The notes beneath the pieces were generated by a model. It worked only from the letters and a program-made list of their open reading frames with translations. It did no database searches and had not been told where the DNA came from. Of a DNA stretch of 55,953 bases, positions 17,467-27,340 are shown one piece after another (the first letter of the stretch is position 1; the number at the start of each line of letters is the position of its first letter). The DNA is taken from contig NZ_AWFZ01000016.1 of the NCBI RefSeq assembly GCF_000463155.2, positions 32,811-88,763 of the forward strand. Reading direction: 5' to 3'. This stretch comes from Siccibacter turicensis LMG 23730 (GTDB lineage: Bacteria; Pseudomonadota; Gammaproteobacteria; Enterobacterales; Enterobacteriaceae). Both the position numbers and the translations under genes were made by a program.

Positions 17467-18143
17467 TCTTCTCTGATCTCCAGGACATATCCGGCACCGC
17501 GAACGGTATGGATCAGTTTTGGCTCAAAGTCATCATCAATTTTACTTCTCAGACGTCTCACGGCGACATCAATCACATTCGTATCACTGTCAAAATTCAT
17601 GTTCCAGACCAGGGACGAGATAAGACTCCTGGGTAACACTTCTCCGGTGCGTTGCAGCAGCAACTCAAGCAGAACGTATTCTTTACCGGTGAGATGGATC
17701 TTCTTCCCCGAACGGATCACGGTCCGGCGCACCATATCAACGGTCATATCGGCGATGGTGCAGACTGTTGCGGCCTGCGAGCGTGCCCGGCGCAGTAGGG
17801 TTCTTACACGTGCAACCAGCTCCGTAAAATCAAAGGGCTTAATCAGGTAGTCATCTGCGCCAAGCTCCAGTCCTTTCACTTTGTCCCGCACGTTGTCCTT
17901 TGCGGTTAAAAACAGGACCGGTTCTTCGTGCCCGGACTCCCTCAGTGCGCTGATGATTTGCCACCCGTCGAGGAAAGGCAGCATCACGTCCAGTATTATC
18001 AAATCATACTGTCCCTTCGACGCGGCCCCGAGACCATCGCGGCCATTATTAAAGAGATCGGCCTGATAGCCTTCCTCAACCAGTCCCTGCTGCAGGTAAC
18101 GACCTGTTTTTTGTTCGTCTTCAACGATTAAAATACGCTGCAT
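17463..18143 (-). CDS. pcoR: Copper response regulator PcoR
   Basis: A 226-residue OmpR/PhoB-type regulator. The receiver domain has the acidic pair in VEDEQ, the phospho-acceptor Asp in [10 protein letters not shown] and Lys in LIKPFDF; the C-terminal winged helix includes [18 protein letters not shown]. It activates the pco promoters through CusR-like boxes. ATG 18143 gives the published length; a frame starting two codons earlier is also open. Confidence 0.93.
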   Translation of the reverse strand: MQRILIVEDEQKTGRYLQQGLVEEGYQADLFNNGRDGLGAASKGQYDLIILDVMLPFLDGWQIISALRESGHEEPVLFLTAKDNVRDKVKGLELGADDYLIKPFDFTELVARVRTLLRRARSQAATVCTIADMTVDMVRRTVIRSGKKIHLTGKEYVLLELLLQRTGEVLPRSLISSLVWNMNFDSDTNVIDVAVRRLRSKIDDDFEPKLIHTVRGAGYVLEIREE

Positions 18144-18197
18144 GGTCAACTCGCTGATATGAAAGTAAAAATCTCACGCATGAGCTTTGGCTGTCCC

Positions 18198-19127
18198 CTA
18201 GCTGATCTGAGACGGAGCAAGCATTCCAAGCCACGCTACGGCGCCCAGAATGATAATCGCAACAACGAATTCTGTCAGGATGCTGTTTCGCATCAGGGCA
18301 ACGCTGCGATCATAATTCCCTTCCCTGACCATAACTTCAAGCCGGGGACCCAGGTGAAACCGGTTTGCTGCAGCCAGAAGAAGCATCAGAACAAACAGAG
18401 CCGTCTTGGCAAGCAATATCCTCCCCCAGGAACTGTTGAATAAGGGAGTTAAGTTACCCTCAGCAATATACAGATAGTTGACCAGCGCACTCAGGATCAG
18501 GGCTACAACAATCACCGTTCCTGCCGTGGCAAATTTTGCCAGGGAGTCAGATATCACAATGACGCTCTGTGCATTATGCTCGTTTCTGCGCATCAGCAGG
18601 ATAGCAAATGCAACCAGAGCACCTGTCCAGGCACCTGCAGCGCCGAGATGGGTCAGATCGCTCAGTAAATGGAGATAGTAATGCAGACCGTCATGCATAA
18701 CGGCGTGTCCTCCCCAGGCAAGTGTAGCCAGCGCCACGCCCCCACTCATCGTCATCAGCAGGCAGGACAATACTCTCTTATTAGTGTAAAGGAACAAAGC
18801 ACCGAGTGTGGTAAACAGGGCACAGAGCCTGACAATCCAGCTAATACCCACATCAGTTTCTTCTATCACCATCTCGATAACATGGATGGATAATTCTCTG
18901 AAATCAGTTACTCCGCTCATGGCATTAGATACCAGGAGCATATTAATGCCAGTAAGAATGATACCTGCAACAACAGCAAAGGTTATAAACGACCTGAAAT
19001 TAGTCAGGTTATACGTTTCATGTCTGACACTGCTTATTCCATATATCTGAAAAAATGGCAATCCAAATATTACCATCAAATCCAGATAAAGAAGAAAACG
19101 AATAACAATCATAATCAGGTCATTCAT
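18198..19127 (-). CDS. pcoD: Copper resistance inner-membrane protein PcoD
   Basis: A 309-residue CopD-family protein with about eight membrane helices and conserved His in membrane segments ([31 protein letters not shown]). It is thought to work with PcoC in moving copper across the inner membrane, supplying PcoA. It begins 4 bp after the pcoC stop. Confidence 0.93.
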   Translation of the reverse strand: MNDLIMIVIRFLLYLDLMVIFGLPFFQIYGISSVRHETYNLTNFRSFITFAVVAGIILTGINMLLVSNAMSGVTDFRELSIHVIEMVIEETDVGISWIVRLCALFTTLGALFLYTNKRVLSCLLMTMSGGVALATLAWGGHAVMHDGLHYYLHLLSDLTHLGAAGAWTGALVAFAILLMRRNEHNAQSVIVISDSLAKFATAGTVIVVALILSALVNYLYIAEGNLTPLFNSSWGRILLAKTALFVLMLLLAAANRFHLGPRLEVMVREGNYDRSVALMRNSILTEFVVAIIILGAVAWLGMLAPSQIS

Positions 19128-19131
19128 AATA

Positions 19132-19512
19132 TTACTTCACTGTAAAGGTGTAATTACCGGTAATAGGGTGCGTATCTGAAGAAACCGCGCGCCAGTCAAC
19201 ACGATAAGTGCCAGCGGGTAAAGGCTCTCGCGGAATAATGACCATCGATTTAGGGTCAGCGCCTGGCGCCACTTTTGCCGCGACCGGCATCGGAGAATGT
19301 GATGACATGCCTTTCATACCCGTCATCGTTAATTTTGCACCTGAGAATTTCACGGTCAGATTTTCCGAGAAATTAAGCTGAATCTTTTCCGGGGCCGCTA
19401 CGGCTGAATCAGCCTGTGGCACAGAGCTTTTTAATTCCGGATGGGCCATAGCAGAGAAAGCAACGCCCATAACGAGGCCACCTGTAAGAATGGCTTTATT
19501 TAAAATCGACAT
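19132..19512 (-). CDS. pcoC: Periplasmic copper carrier PcoC
   Basis: A 126-residue CopC-family cupredoxin-like beta-barrel with a signal peptide ending SAMA and the mature N-terminal His (HPELKSS) that ligates Cu(II). The Met-rich loop ([16 protein letters not shown]) binds Cu(I), and a second His sits in [11 protein letters not shown]. It carries copper in the periplasm and interacts with PcoD and PcoA. Confidence 0.94.
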   Translation of the reverse strand: MSILNKAILTGGLVMGVAFSAMAHPELKSSVPQADSAVAAPEKIQLNFSENLTVKFSGAKLTMTGMKGMSSHSPMPVAAKVAPGADPKSMVIIPREPLPAGTYRVDWRAVSSDTHPITGNYTFTVK

Positions 19513-19551
19513 TTTATTTACCTGTTTAGTTGAGTGTTTTATATCAGTGCG

Positions 19552-20442
19552 TTAAAACCAGATTCTGGCTCCCGCCAGGAATACTACCTGATGGTCTTTC
19601 TCACCTTCTCTTTTCGCCATATCGGATGTTTTCCCGTAAAGTTGATTCCAGGAAACGCCTATATAGGGTGCAAACTCACGGCGTATTTCATAGCGCAGCC
19701 GGAGCCCCAGCTCTGTGTCAGTCAGTCCCCTGCCGCGACCCCGCGATTCATCATCCTGACTGTAGAAATTCACCTCATAGGATGGCTGGAGTATGAGCCG
19801 GTTAGTCAGTAAAACGTCGTATTCTCCTCCCAGACGAAGGGCTGCTTTTCCACCATTACTGACAAAACCCGTAATTTCAGACTCAAAATTATAGAGTGCC
19901 AGCCCCTGAAAACCGACAGCAGCCCAGGTCCGGGCAGAAGCAGGTCTGAAATCCTGCCTGACACCCGCAACCAAATCCCACCATGGGCCAACCGCATGTC
20001 CCCAGAGTAACTGCGCTTCAGCCGCCTCCGTTTCCCCATTGCTTCGTTCACCTTCACTCTTTAGCCAAATCCGATCTGTGTCGCCTCCAATCCAGCTGTT
20101 AACACTCCAGCTGAAATTGTTGGTGTTATCCGACCGTTGCCATTCCAGTTGATCCAGCAGAACCAGATAATTAATCGCACTGTCGTGAATCGCATGCCCC
20201 TGTAAATTGCCGAATGCAGCCTTCCGGTCGGCATCGGTAACAGGCGGAATTGGCGTTCTGCTCTCAGTTACAATGGGCTCCATTGACGTCATCTCAGTGA
20301 AATTCTCATCTGCTGGCATCTGCATGGCAGACATGTCGTGCCCGGCGTGGGGATCTGCAGAGACGGAGCCCGCCGCAATAGAAAGCTGTGAGGTAAACAA
20401 ACCGGCGACCAGAACAGGTATGGCCTTCAAATTTCTCTTCAT
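19552..20442 (-). CDS. pcoB: Outer-membrane copper resistance protein PcoB
   Basis: About 296 residues; CopB family, with a signal peptide, an N-terminal Met/His-rich stretch ([12 protein letters not shown]) and a C-terminal beta-barrel ending in Phe (FLAGARIWF). ATG 20442 gives the usual MKRNLK start. Two or three earlier in-frame ATGs (20451, 20448) overlap the pcoA stop and sit closer to a GGAGG site, so the true start may be slightly upstream with translational coupling. Confidence 0.92.
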   Translation of the reverse strand: MKRNLKAIPVLVAGLFTSQLSIAAGSVSADPHAGHDMSAMQMPADENFTEMTSMEPIVTESRTPIPPVTDADRKAAFGNLQGHAIHDSAINYLVLLDQLEWQRSDNTNNFSWSVNSWIGGDTDRIWLKSEGERSNGETEAAEAQLLWGHAVGPWWDLVAGVRQDFRPASARTWAAVGFQGLALYNFESEITGFVSNGGKAALRLGGEYDVLLTNRLILQPSYEVNFYSQDDESRGRGRGLTDTELGLRLRYEIRREFAPYIGVSWNQLYGKTSDMAKREGEKDHQVVFLAGARIWF

Positions 20443-20447
20443 TCGCA

Positions 20448-22265
20448 TCATTCCTCCACCCGGACTTCACGAAACATTCCCATTTCCATGTGATAGAGCA
20501 AATGGCAGTGATACGCCCAGCGGCCAAGCGCATCTGCTGTCACTCTGTAACTGCGTTTTGTACCAGGGGGAACATCTATTGTGTGTTTACGAACCATGAA
20601 ATTACCGTTTTCATCTTCCAGATCGCTCCACATACCATGCAGGTGAATGGGGTGAGTCATCATGGTATCGTTGATCAGCGTGATCCTGAGCCGCTCACCG
20701 TATTTCAGCAGCACCGGTGCGGCATCTGAAAACTTGATTCCGTTAAATGACCAGGCAAACTTTTCCATGTGGCCGGTTAAATGCAGTTCTATGGTACGGC
20801 CAGGTTCACGTCCGTCAGGATCCTCAAAGCGGCTTTTCAAATCCGCGTACGTGAGAACCTTTCTTCCGTTATTTCGAAGACCAATACCCGGATCATTTAA
20901 TTTCGGAGAGACGCTCATCGCCTGCATATCAACCAGTGGGTTATCCGTTTCTGACGCAGGATGACTTTGCATACCCGGCATTCCGGCCATCCGGGAATGA
21001 TCCATACCGGCCATGCTGCTGTGATCCATGGGCGCGGAGGATGTCCCGCTATCCGGAAGGTCAGCACCGTCCATAGACATCATCTCTCCGCTGTTATCCA
21101 TGCCTCCCATCTGGCTGTGGTCCATTCCTGCCATATCATGTCCCATTCCCCCCATACCCATATCTTCCATGGTCAACAGAGGACGGGGATCGAGGGGGGG
21201 AACTGCAGCACTTAACCCCTCTCTCGTGGCCAGTGTCCCTCGAGCGTAACCGGTCCTGTCCATGGATTGTGCGAAGATGGTATAGGCCTCACCCTGAGGC
21301 TCCACAATGACATCATAGGTTTCGGCAACGGCAATCCTGAATTCGTCAACGGTAACCGGGTTTACATACTGGCCATCTGCAGCCACGACCGTCATTTTCA
21401 GCCCGGGGATACGGATATCGAAATAGGTCATTGCCGAGCCGTTGATAAACCGTAAGCGTATCTTTTCACCGGGACGGAACAGTCCGGTCCAGTTTTTCAG
21501 CGGGGCCTGCCCGTTCATGAGATAGGTGTAGGTGTAGCCACTGACATCCGCGAGGTCAGTCGGATTCATTTTCATTTCAGCCCACATTTTCCGATCGGCA
21601 ATGGTGGCTGACAGCCCCCTGGTATTCACGTCGCGGAAAAAAGAGCCAACGGTTGGTTTATTGAAATTGTAGTAATCCGACTGTTTTTTTAATTTTTTCA
21701 GCAGGCTGTGAGGATTTTCATCGGTCCAGTCAGACAACATGACCACATGCTCACGATCGTAAGCAAACGGTTCTGGCTCCCTGGCATCGATGATAATGGC
21801 ACCGTATACCCCCTCCTGTTCCTGCAGACCGGAATGGCTGTGGTACCAGTAAGTCCCGTTCTGCTTAACCTTAAAGGTGTAAACGTAGGTATCATCAGGC
21901 TCTATGCCCATAAAACTCAGCCCCGGAACACCATCCATATTGGCCGGAAGAATAATGCCGTGCCAGTGAATGGACGTCTGTTCATTAAGACGGTTTTTGA
22001 CCTTCAGGGTAATGGTGTCACCTTCTTTCCAGCGAAGAACGGGCCCCGGCAGGCCTCCATTGATTGTTTTGGCCTGACGCTCACTGCCCGTGATATTGAC
22101 GGCCGTTTCACCAATGGTCAGGTCAAACTGAGTACCCTGCAGGGATGCGGCAACTGGCAGGCTCAGACTGGAACGCGCATTGAAACTCCATACGCCAAGA
22201 CTTCCGGCTACGCCAGAGAGGGTTAACCCCTTCAGGAAAGTTCGTCGAGACGTTTTCAACAGCAT
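20448..22265 (-). CDS. pcoA: Periplasmic multicopper oxidase PcoA
   Basis: A 605-residue multicopper oxidase exported by Tat (SRRTFLKG near the N-terminus). The copper-site motifs are all present: [18 protein letters not shown] and the T1/T2-T3 [13 protein letters not shown] Met-rich linker ([18 protein letters not shown] and repeats) marks the CopA subclass and feeds Cu(I). It oxidises Cu(I) to the less toxic Cu(II) and may sequester catechol-bound copper. ATG 22265 is chosen because AAGGGA lies six bases upstream; it is first in pcoABCDRS. Confidence 0.95.
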   Translation of the reverse strand: MLLKTSRRTFLKGLTLSGVAGSLGVWSFNARSSLSLPVAASLQGTQFDLTIGETAVNITGSERQAKTINGGLPGPVLRWKEGDTITLKVKNRLNEQTSIHWHGIILPANMDGVPGLSFMGIEPDDTYVYTFKVKQNGTYWYHSHSGLQEQEGVYGAIIIDAREPEPFAYDREHVVMLSDWTDENPHSLLKKLKKQSDYYNFNKPTVGSFFRDVNTRGLSATIADRKMWAEMKMNPTDLADVSGYTYTYLMNGQAPLKNWTGLFRPGEKIRLRFINGSAMTYFDIRIPGLKMTVVAADGQYVNPVTVDEFRIAVAETYDVIVEPQGEAYTIFAQSMDRTGYARGTLATREGLSAAVPPLDPRPLLTMEDMGMGGMGHDMAGMDHSQMGGMDNSGEMMSMDGADLPDSGTSSAPMDHSSMAGMDHSRMAGMPGMQSHPASETDNPLVDMQAMSVSPKLNDPGIGLRNNGRKVLTYADLKSRFEDPDGREPGRTIELHLTGHMEKFAWSFNGIKFSDAAPVLLKYGERLRITLINDTMMTHPIHLHGMWSDLEDENGNFMVRKHTIDVPPGTKRSYRVTADALGRWAYHCHLLYHMEMGMFREVRVEE

Positions 22266-22381
22266 GCGCATTCCCTTATTTAAAGTATGGTTACTGACAG
22301 AATTCGAGAACCGATTTAAATTAAATTACTGGTTCATCCACTTACAATGAAATGAATCTAGCACACCTTAAGAAACAAATT

Positions 22382-22399
22382 CATTACAATCGTGTAATG
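22382..22399. promoter_or_regulatory. Copper box between pcoA and pcoE1
   Basis: The perfect inverted repeat CATTACA-ATCG-TGTAATG lies in the 230-bp gap between the divergent genes, so it may serve both. It is the expected PcoR binding site at the pcoA promoter. Confidence 0.7.
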
Positions 22400-22499
22400 T
22401 ACATAGCTGTATTACATTTACGTCATCTTCCCCACAGGTTGATTATTTTTATATATGATCATAAGGACATCTTTTATGTACCTCAGAAGGTAATTACAC

Positions 22500-22949
22500 A
22501 TGAATATATTAATCACGACCACTGCGTTTACAGCTTTATTTTGTGGGGCAGCTTTTGCTCAGTCCAGTGATATTGCCCATGAAGCACATCGATTTGTTAA
22601 TAATGCCTCAGCCGTCAGTCATGTGAACTCCTCGACGCATGAAAACTTACCGGACAGGGTTAATAAAAACAACACGCCCTCATTCTCTGAAATGAATGAA
22701 CATGAAAGGGCCATTGTTGCTCATTCATTTATGAACAACAGCGCGTCCTATGCGCATCAGAAAATGATTGAGGAACATAAAAAAATGCTGTCCGGCAGTG
22801 ATGCAAATTCAAAGACCTCGTCTTCTTCTTTTAACGAACTGAATGCCGGAGAAAAAGCCGCTCTCGTGCATGAGCAGGTCAATAATGCCGGTGCGGAAGC
22901 ACATCAGACGCAGGCAAGAAAGCTTCGCGGGCTGTATTCGACCAGGTAA
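22500..22949 (+). CDS. pcoE1: PcoE/SilE-like periplasmic metal-binding protein
   Basis: 149 residues with a signal peptide (MNILITTTAFTALFCGAAFAQ). The mature part repeats the SilE/PcoE theme (FSEMNEHERAIVAHSFMNN, FNELNAGEKAALVHEQVNN), though with fewer Met/His than PcoE or SilE. It corresponds to the gene called pcoE1 in copper/silver islands. Divergent from pcoA; the shared copper box suggests copper induction. Confidence 0.8.
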   Translation: MNILITTTAFTALFCGAAFAQSSDIAHEAHRFVNNASAVSHVNSSTHENLPDRVNKNNTPSFSEMNEHERAIVAHSFMNNSASYAHQKMIEEHKKMLSGSDANSKTSSSSFNELNAGEKAALVHEQVNNAGAEAHQTQARKLRGLYSTR

Positions 22950-23058
22950 CTGCAGGCGGGTTAGTGCTTAGCGTCAGGTGCGCAGCAGGGCTTTACTGAC
23001 GGGTTACGTAGCAGGACATGAGCCCCATATTGCTCTGCCGTAACCTGTTTCAGTCCCG

Positions 23059-23145
23059 TTAATCATCACCGTCGGGCTGGTCATACAGTTCCCAGAGCTT
23101 CAGGAGCAAACGGGAAACAAGATATGTTACAAAAATGACGACCAT
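23059..23145 (-). CDS. Possible 28-residue membrane peptide
   Basis: ATG 23145 is preceded by GGGAG ten bases upstream. The product opens with a hydrophobic segment (MVVIFVTYLVSRLLL) and ends acidic (DQPDGDD), a design common among small enterobacterial membrane proteins. It lies antisense in the gap between pcoE1 and the pcoG remnant. No family is assigned. Confidence 0.35.
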   Translation of the reverse strand: MVVIFVTYLVSRLLLKLWELYDQPDGDD

Positions 23146-23237
23146 CAACGGTGCTCCCGATTAACTGACAGATGACACGCCTCCTGAAAACCCCTAGCAT
23201 ACGCCGCAGTGTTCATGCTAACGGCGAATTCCAGTAA

Positions 23238-23973
23238 ATGTATTCTACCGATGTCGTAAAAGAAAATGCCTACCTTTCAGCCACCCGCTCGGGGCTGGAA
23301 TCGAACGAGATCGCTACTCTTCAGCGCTCCTTGCCTTCCCGGTTTAATCTGCGGCATTTGAAAAAAATGAATCATTAAAACTCGTACTGCAAAAGAAAGC
23401 GGGAAAATCACGTGTCGTGGCCTATAAATTTACGTCCGGTTCATTTAATTACACGGCGTATCGTATATCAGATAAAAAGTTCTATAACCTTTCCGATACT
23501 TCCGGGAAAGGCAGTCTCGATTATCCGTTACCGGCCACAGCAAGACTCAGTTCGCCTTTCAATCCTGCAAGACTTAACCCGGTATCGGGAAAAGTGAGTC
23601 CCCATAATGGCATTGATTATTCCATGCCCATGAAACGAAAATAGTCAGCGTCATCGACGGAAAAATCACCCGGGCCGAATACAACAGTACCATGGGATAT
23701 TTTGTTGAAGTAACGGGAAAAGCCGGTGTTAAAACTCGCTATCTCCACCTCAATAAAATACTCGTTACTAAAGGGGCCAGGGTTACCCGGGGAGACGCTA
23801 TTGCGTTATCCGGTAACAGCGGACGTTCATCCGGTCCTCATCTGCATTACGAGCTGGTCATCAATAACAATCCTGTTAACTCACTGGCGTTCCGGGCAGC
23901 GGCACCCGCTGATAACAAACTTGAACAGCATGCCTTTGCGCATGCCAGAGACTACGAACGATACCTGGACTGA
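23238..23973 (+). pseudogene. pcoG: pcoG, M23-family peptidase gene broken by frameshifts
   Basis: The pieces read as a LytM/M23 metallopeptidase: SGKVSPHNGIDYSMP (HxxxD zinc motif), GKITRAEYNSTMGYFVEV and GPHLHYELVINN (HLH zinc motif). The frame is lost near 23361 in an A tract and again near 23632, where a stop follows SMPMKRK; the expected KIVSVIDGK is in another phase. No signal peptide is seen at the front, so more may be missing. In intact islands this gene lies between silP and pcoE1, as here. Confidence 0.75.
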
Positions 23974-24006
23974 TAACGGGGCCGCGACGCGGCCCCGTCT
24001 GCCGGA

Positions 24007-24204
24007 TTAATTTTTTTTATCGTTTTCACTTCCTTGATGTTGATGATCTCCATGCCCTCCGTGGCCGTGGAAAAGATGCATTAGCGGGCAGACCAGCAAT
24101 AACAGATATGGCCAGTAACCTGCCACATGTGACCAGTGTTCGCGCAGGAGGGCAAATGCCGCGATCGCGGCGACAGCAATAAGCGCATAGGTGGTACTTT
24201 TCAT
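24007..24204 (-). CDS. DUF2933 small membrane protein
   Basis: 65 residues: one or two membrane segments (about 5-19 and 26-45), then a His-rich tail (HLFHGHGGHGDHQHQG) that could bind metal. It matches the DUF2933 proteins that accompany P-type metal ATPases. It sits 40 bp downstream of silP on the same strand. Confidence 0.75.
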   Translation of the reverse strand: MKSTTYALIAVAAIAAFALLREHWSHVAGYWPYLLLLVCPLMHLFHGHGGHGDHQHQGSENDKKN

Positions 24205-24244
24205 ACTGGACTCCTTCTGTTCGTAACAGCCCCTTCACTCAGTG

Positions 24245-26686
24245 TTATTTCCCGAGCCTGACACTTTTCAGACGCAACGCATTCACAATGACGCTGACGG
24301 AGGAAAGAGCCATGGCCGCCGCCGCAATAACTGGCGACAGCAGTATTCCATACACAGGATAAAGCAGACCTGCAGCCACAGGCACGCCAAGTGCGTTGTA
24401 GATAAATGCAAAAAACAGATTCTGTCGGATATTTTTCATGGTGATTTCTGACAGATGACGGGCCCTGTTCAGTATCATCAAGTCGCCTTTGAGAAGGGTG
24501 ACTCCGGCACTTTCAATTGCCACATCTGTACCCGTTCCCATGGCTATACCCACGTCAGCCGCTGCCAGCGCCGGGGCATCATTCACACCGTCTCCGGCCA
24601 TCGCAACCACATGGCCAGACGCTTTCAGTCGGGTTATCACTGCTTTTTTGCCATCCGGCAGAATCCCGGCTTCAACCTCATCTATTCCCAGTTTCCGTGC
24701 GACTGCTTCAGCGGTAAGCTGGTTATCCCCGGTGAGCATAACGATGCGGATCCCCGCCTGACGCAAAGCTTTAAGCGCATCCGGCGTGGTTGCTTTCACG
24801 GGATCCGAGATAGCTATCAGGCCTGCAAGGTGCCCGTCTGTGGCCACATAGATAACGGTAGCGCCTTCCATCCGCAACGTATCCGCAACGGCCTTTTGAT
24901 TATCAATAACGATACTGTTTTCCTGCATAGCCAGTTCATTACCAATAACAACCCGTTGACCTTCGACATCGCCTGAGACACCTTTACCCGACGGCGCATT
25001 GAAATGAGTGACTGCGGGTATTGCGATCCCCTTTTCCTGTGCTGCTTTAACTACTGCCATACCCAGCGGATGCTGCGAGCCTTTTTCCACTGCGGCCGTT
25101 ACACGCAAAAGAGATGTTTCCCCACCCGGATTGAGACTGATAATCCCTGTCACCGTCGGCGAACCTTCCGTGAGCGTGCCTGTTTTGTCGACAACCAGCG
25201 TGTCCACTTTTTCAAGACGCTCAAGGGCTTCGGCATTCTTGATTAACACCCCGGCCTGGGCTCCTTTGCCCACCCCCACCATTATCGACATCGGCGTGGC
25301 CAGCCCCAGCGCGCAGGGACAGGCAATAATCAGGACCGACACAGCCGCAATGAGACCGTGCGCCATCCTGGGCTCGGGCCCCCAGACAGACCAGATCATG
25401 AAAGCAACAACCGCGATAAGTATCACCAGAGGAACAAACCAGCCTGAAACGCTGTCAGCCATTCTCTGGATGGGGGCCCGCGAACGCTGTGCATCAGCGA
25501 CCATCTGAACAATTCGTGAGAGCATCGTTTCATCACCGACTTTCTCTGCACGGATGATAAGACTACCTGTCTGATTAATGGTCCCCCCGATGACAGGGTC
25601 ACCCTCCGTTTTGGTAACAGGCATAGATTCCCCGGTCACCATCGATTCATCAACGGTTGTTTTGCCTTCGACCACGATACCGTCGACCGGAATACTCTCT
25701 CCAGGTCTGATGCGGAGCTTATCGCCAGGCAGGACATCTTCCGCATTAATATCCGTTTCATGACCGTCTTGATCCAGCCGCCTGGCGGTTTTGGGGGCAA
25801 GGTTAAGAAGCGCAGTAATGGCACCTGAGGTTTGTTCCCTTGCCCGCAATTCAAGGACCTGTCCCAGCAGAACAAGCACCGTAATAACAGCTGCGGCTTC
25901 AAAATAAATGGCCACCAGGCCATCCATGTTTCTGAACGATGCAGGAAACCAGGAGGGGAAGACGGTTGCAATGACGCTGTAAACCCAGGCTACGCCGGTC
26001 CCCATTGCAACAAGGGTAAACATATTCAGGGAGCGGTTACGTAACGACATTCCGGCCCGGGCGAAGAATGGCCAGCCACACCACAAAACGACAGGAGAGG
26101 CCAGAAGTAACTGCAGCCATGTGTTGTACTGTGGCGGTACTGTATTCCTCAAAGCGGGAAACAGATGAGAACCCATTTCGAGTATCAAAACCGGAAACGC
26201 CAGCAACAACCCCAGCCAGAAGCGTCTTGTCATGTCGCGAAGTTCATCACTCGTCCCCGTGGATGCCGTAGCTACGAGCGGCTCCAGTGCCATTCCACAG
26301 ACAGGACAGCTTCCGGGACCACTACGGCGTATCTCCGGATGCATCGGACATGTCCACACACCTTCAGAAATCTCTTTCTCCGCCTGGCGGTGAGACTGTT
26401 TTATCTTATCAGGGCTGACTTCATGGTGGTCGTGGTGATGGTGATGTTCACTGGCATCTTCGGTAAAATAATGATCGGGATGGGCTTTAAATTTGCTCTC
26501 ACAGCTGGCGGAGCAGAAATAAAGCTGATGGTCCTGGTATCGAATGCTGCTGTGCGCCTTGTCAGGCAGGATGACCATCCCGCACACGGGATCTCTCACC
26601 TTATGCAATGCGTGACTCTCGTCCGGGGATGATGTCTGCTCAGAAGCAGTCTGGTTGTTATGTTCCACTGCATTGTCATTTTTCAC
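24245..26686 (-). CDS. silP: Silver/copper P1B-type ATPase SilP
   Basis: About 813 residues. The N-terminus has a YHS-like Cys domain (VRDPVCGMV...[10 protein letters not shown]), a His run ([10 protein letters not shown]) and a heavy-metal domain ([20 protein letters not shown]). The catalytic parts are TGES, the ion-channel CPC motif ([13 protein letters not shown]), DKTGTLTEG and [10 protein letters not shown]. It pumps Ag+ or Cu+ out of the cytoplasm into the periplasm, where SilCBA can take over. GTG 26686 is chosen because GGAGA lies six bases before it; an ATG at 26716 would add ten residues. Confidence 0.94.
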   Translation of the reverse strand: MKNDNAVEHNNQTASEQTSSPDESHALHKVRDPVCGMVILPDKAHSSIRYQDHQLYFCSASCESKFKAHPDHYFTEDASEHHHHHDHHEVSPDKIKQSHRQAEKEISEGVWTCPMHPEIRRSGPGSCPVCGMALEPLVATASTGTSDELRDMTRRFWLGLLLAFPVLILEMGSHLFPALRNTVPPQYNTWLQLLLASPVVLWCGWPFFARAGMSLRNRSLNMFTLVAMGTGVAWVYSVIATVFPSWFPASFRNMDGLVAIYFEAAAVITVLVLLGQVLELRAREQTSGAITALLNLAPKTARRLDQDGHETDINAEDVLPGDKLRIRPGESIPVDGIVVEGKTTVDESMVTGESMPVTKTEGDPVIGGTINQTGSLIIRAEKVGDETMLSRIVQMVADAQRSRAPIQRMADSVSGWFVPLVILIAVVAFMIWSVWGPEPRMAHGLIAAVSVLIIACPCALGLATPMSIMVGVGKGAQAGVLIKNAEALERLEKVDTLVVDKTGTLTEGSPTVTGIISLNPGGETSLLRVTAAVEKGSQHPLGMAVVKAAQEKGIAIPAVTHFNAPSGKGVSGDVEGQRVVIGNELAMQENSIVIDNQKAVADTLRMEGATVIYVATDGHLAGLIAISDPVKATTPDALKALRQAGIRIVMLTGDNQLTAEAVARKLGIDEVEAGILPDGKKAVITRLKASGHVVAMAGDGVNDAPALAAADVGIAMGTGTDVAIESAGVTLLKGDLMILNRARHLSEITMKNIRQNLFFAFIYNALGVPVAAGLLYPVYGILLSPVIAAAAMALSSVSVIVNALRLKSVRLGK

Positions 26687-26813
26687 AGTAACTCTCCTTA
26701 TGCATATCTGAAGCATTTTCTGTCTTCAGGATATGTCATGGATGCGATTACCACGAATGCCGCCGGCATAAGAGTGCCTGCTGCCGGCGTCCCGTTATCA
26801 GCCGTTCCGCTGA

Positions 26814-27254
26814 CTATTCGATTCGCTGGAAGACTTTTTTACTGCCCTCCGGTGAGAATGCGATAACATCGTAAGCCTCTTTTCGGGCCCCCATCTCCAT
26901 TCCCGGACTTCCTGCTGGCATACCGGGGGTGGCGAGACCGTATATACCCGAACCAGACTGCATGGCCTTATGTATCGTTGCCGCAGGCACATGGCCTTCA
27001 ATGATCAAATTACCTACAACCGCGGTATGACAACTTCGTAGTCCAGCAGGAACAGCATGCTTTTCTTTCAGGGCTGACAGCGCCTGATCATTCATGACGT
27101 GAGTTCGCACTTCGAACCCGTCTTTTTCCATCGCTTTGCCCCACAGGGAACAACAGCCACAGTTTTCAGATTTGTACATATCAATGACTTTTTCACTCGC
27201 CATTGCAGGCAGTGACAGGCCGAGAGCCAGGGCCATTAGAACCACTTTTTTCAT
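26814..27254 (-). CDS. silG: DUF411 metal-binding protein SilG
   Basis: 146 residues with a signal peptide (MKKVVLMALALGLSLPAMA). DUF411 features: YKSENCGCCSLWG, with the Cys cluster, and VPAGLRSCHTAVVGN. It is probably a periplasmic Cu/Ag-binding protein. It matches the small gene between silA and silP (formerly ORF105). ATG 27254 has AGAGG five bases upstream. Confidence 0.88.
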   Translation of the reverse strand: MKKVVLMALALGLSLPAMASEKVIDMYKSENCGCCSLWGKAMEKDGFEVRTHVMNDQALSALKEKHAVPAGLRSCHTAVVGNLIIEGHVPAATIHKAMQSGSGIYGLATPGMPAGSPGMEMGARKEAYDVIAFSPEGSKKVFQRIE

Positions 27255-27340
27255 ACTCACCTCTGTATATTATCGATATAAACCCTGACGTCAGGGTGAA
27301 TCAGTGCAGAAGGACGCCCACTGGGGGCGCCCTTTCAGGG

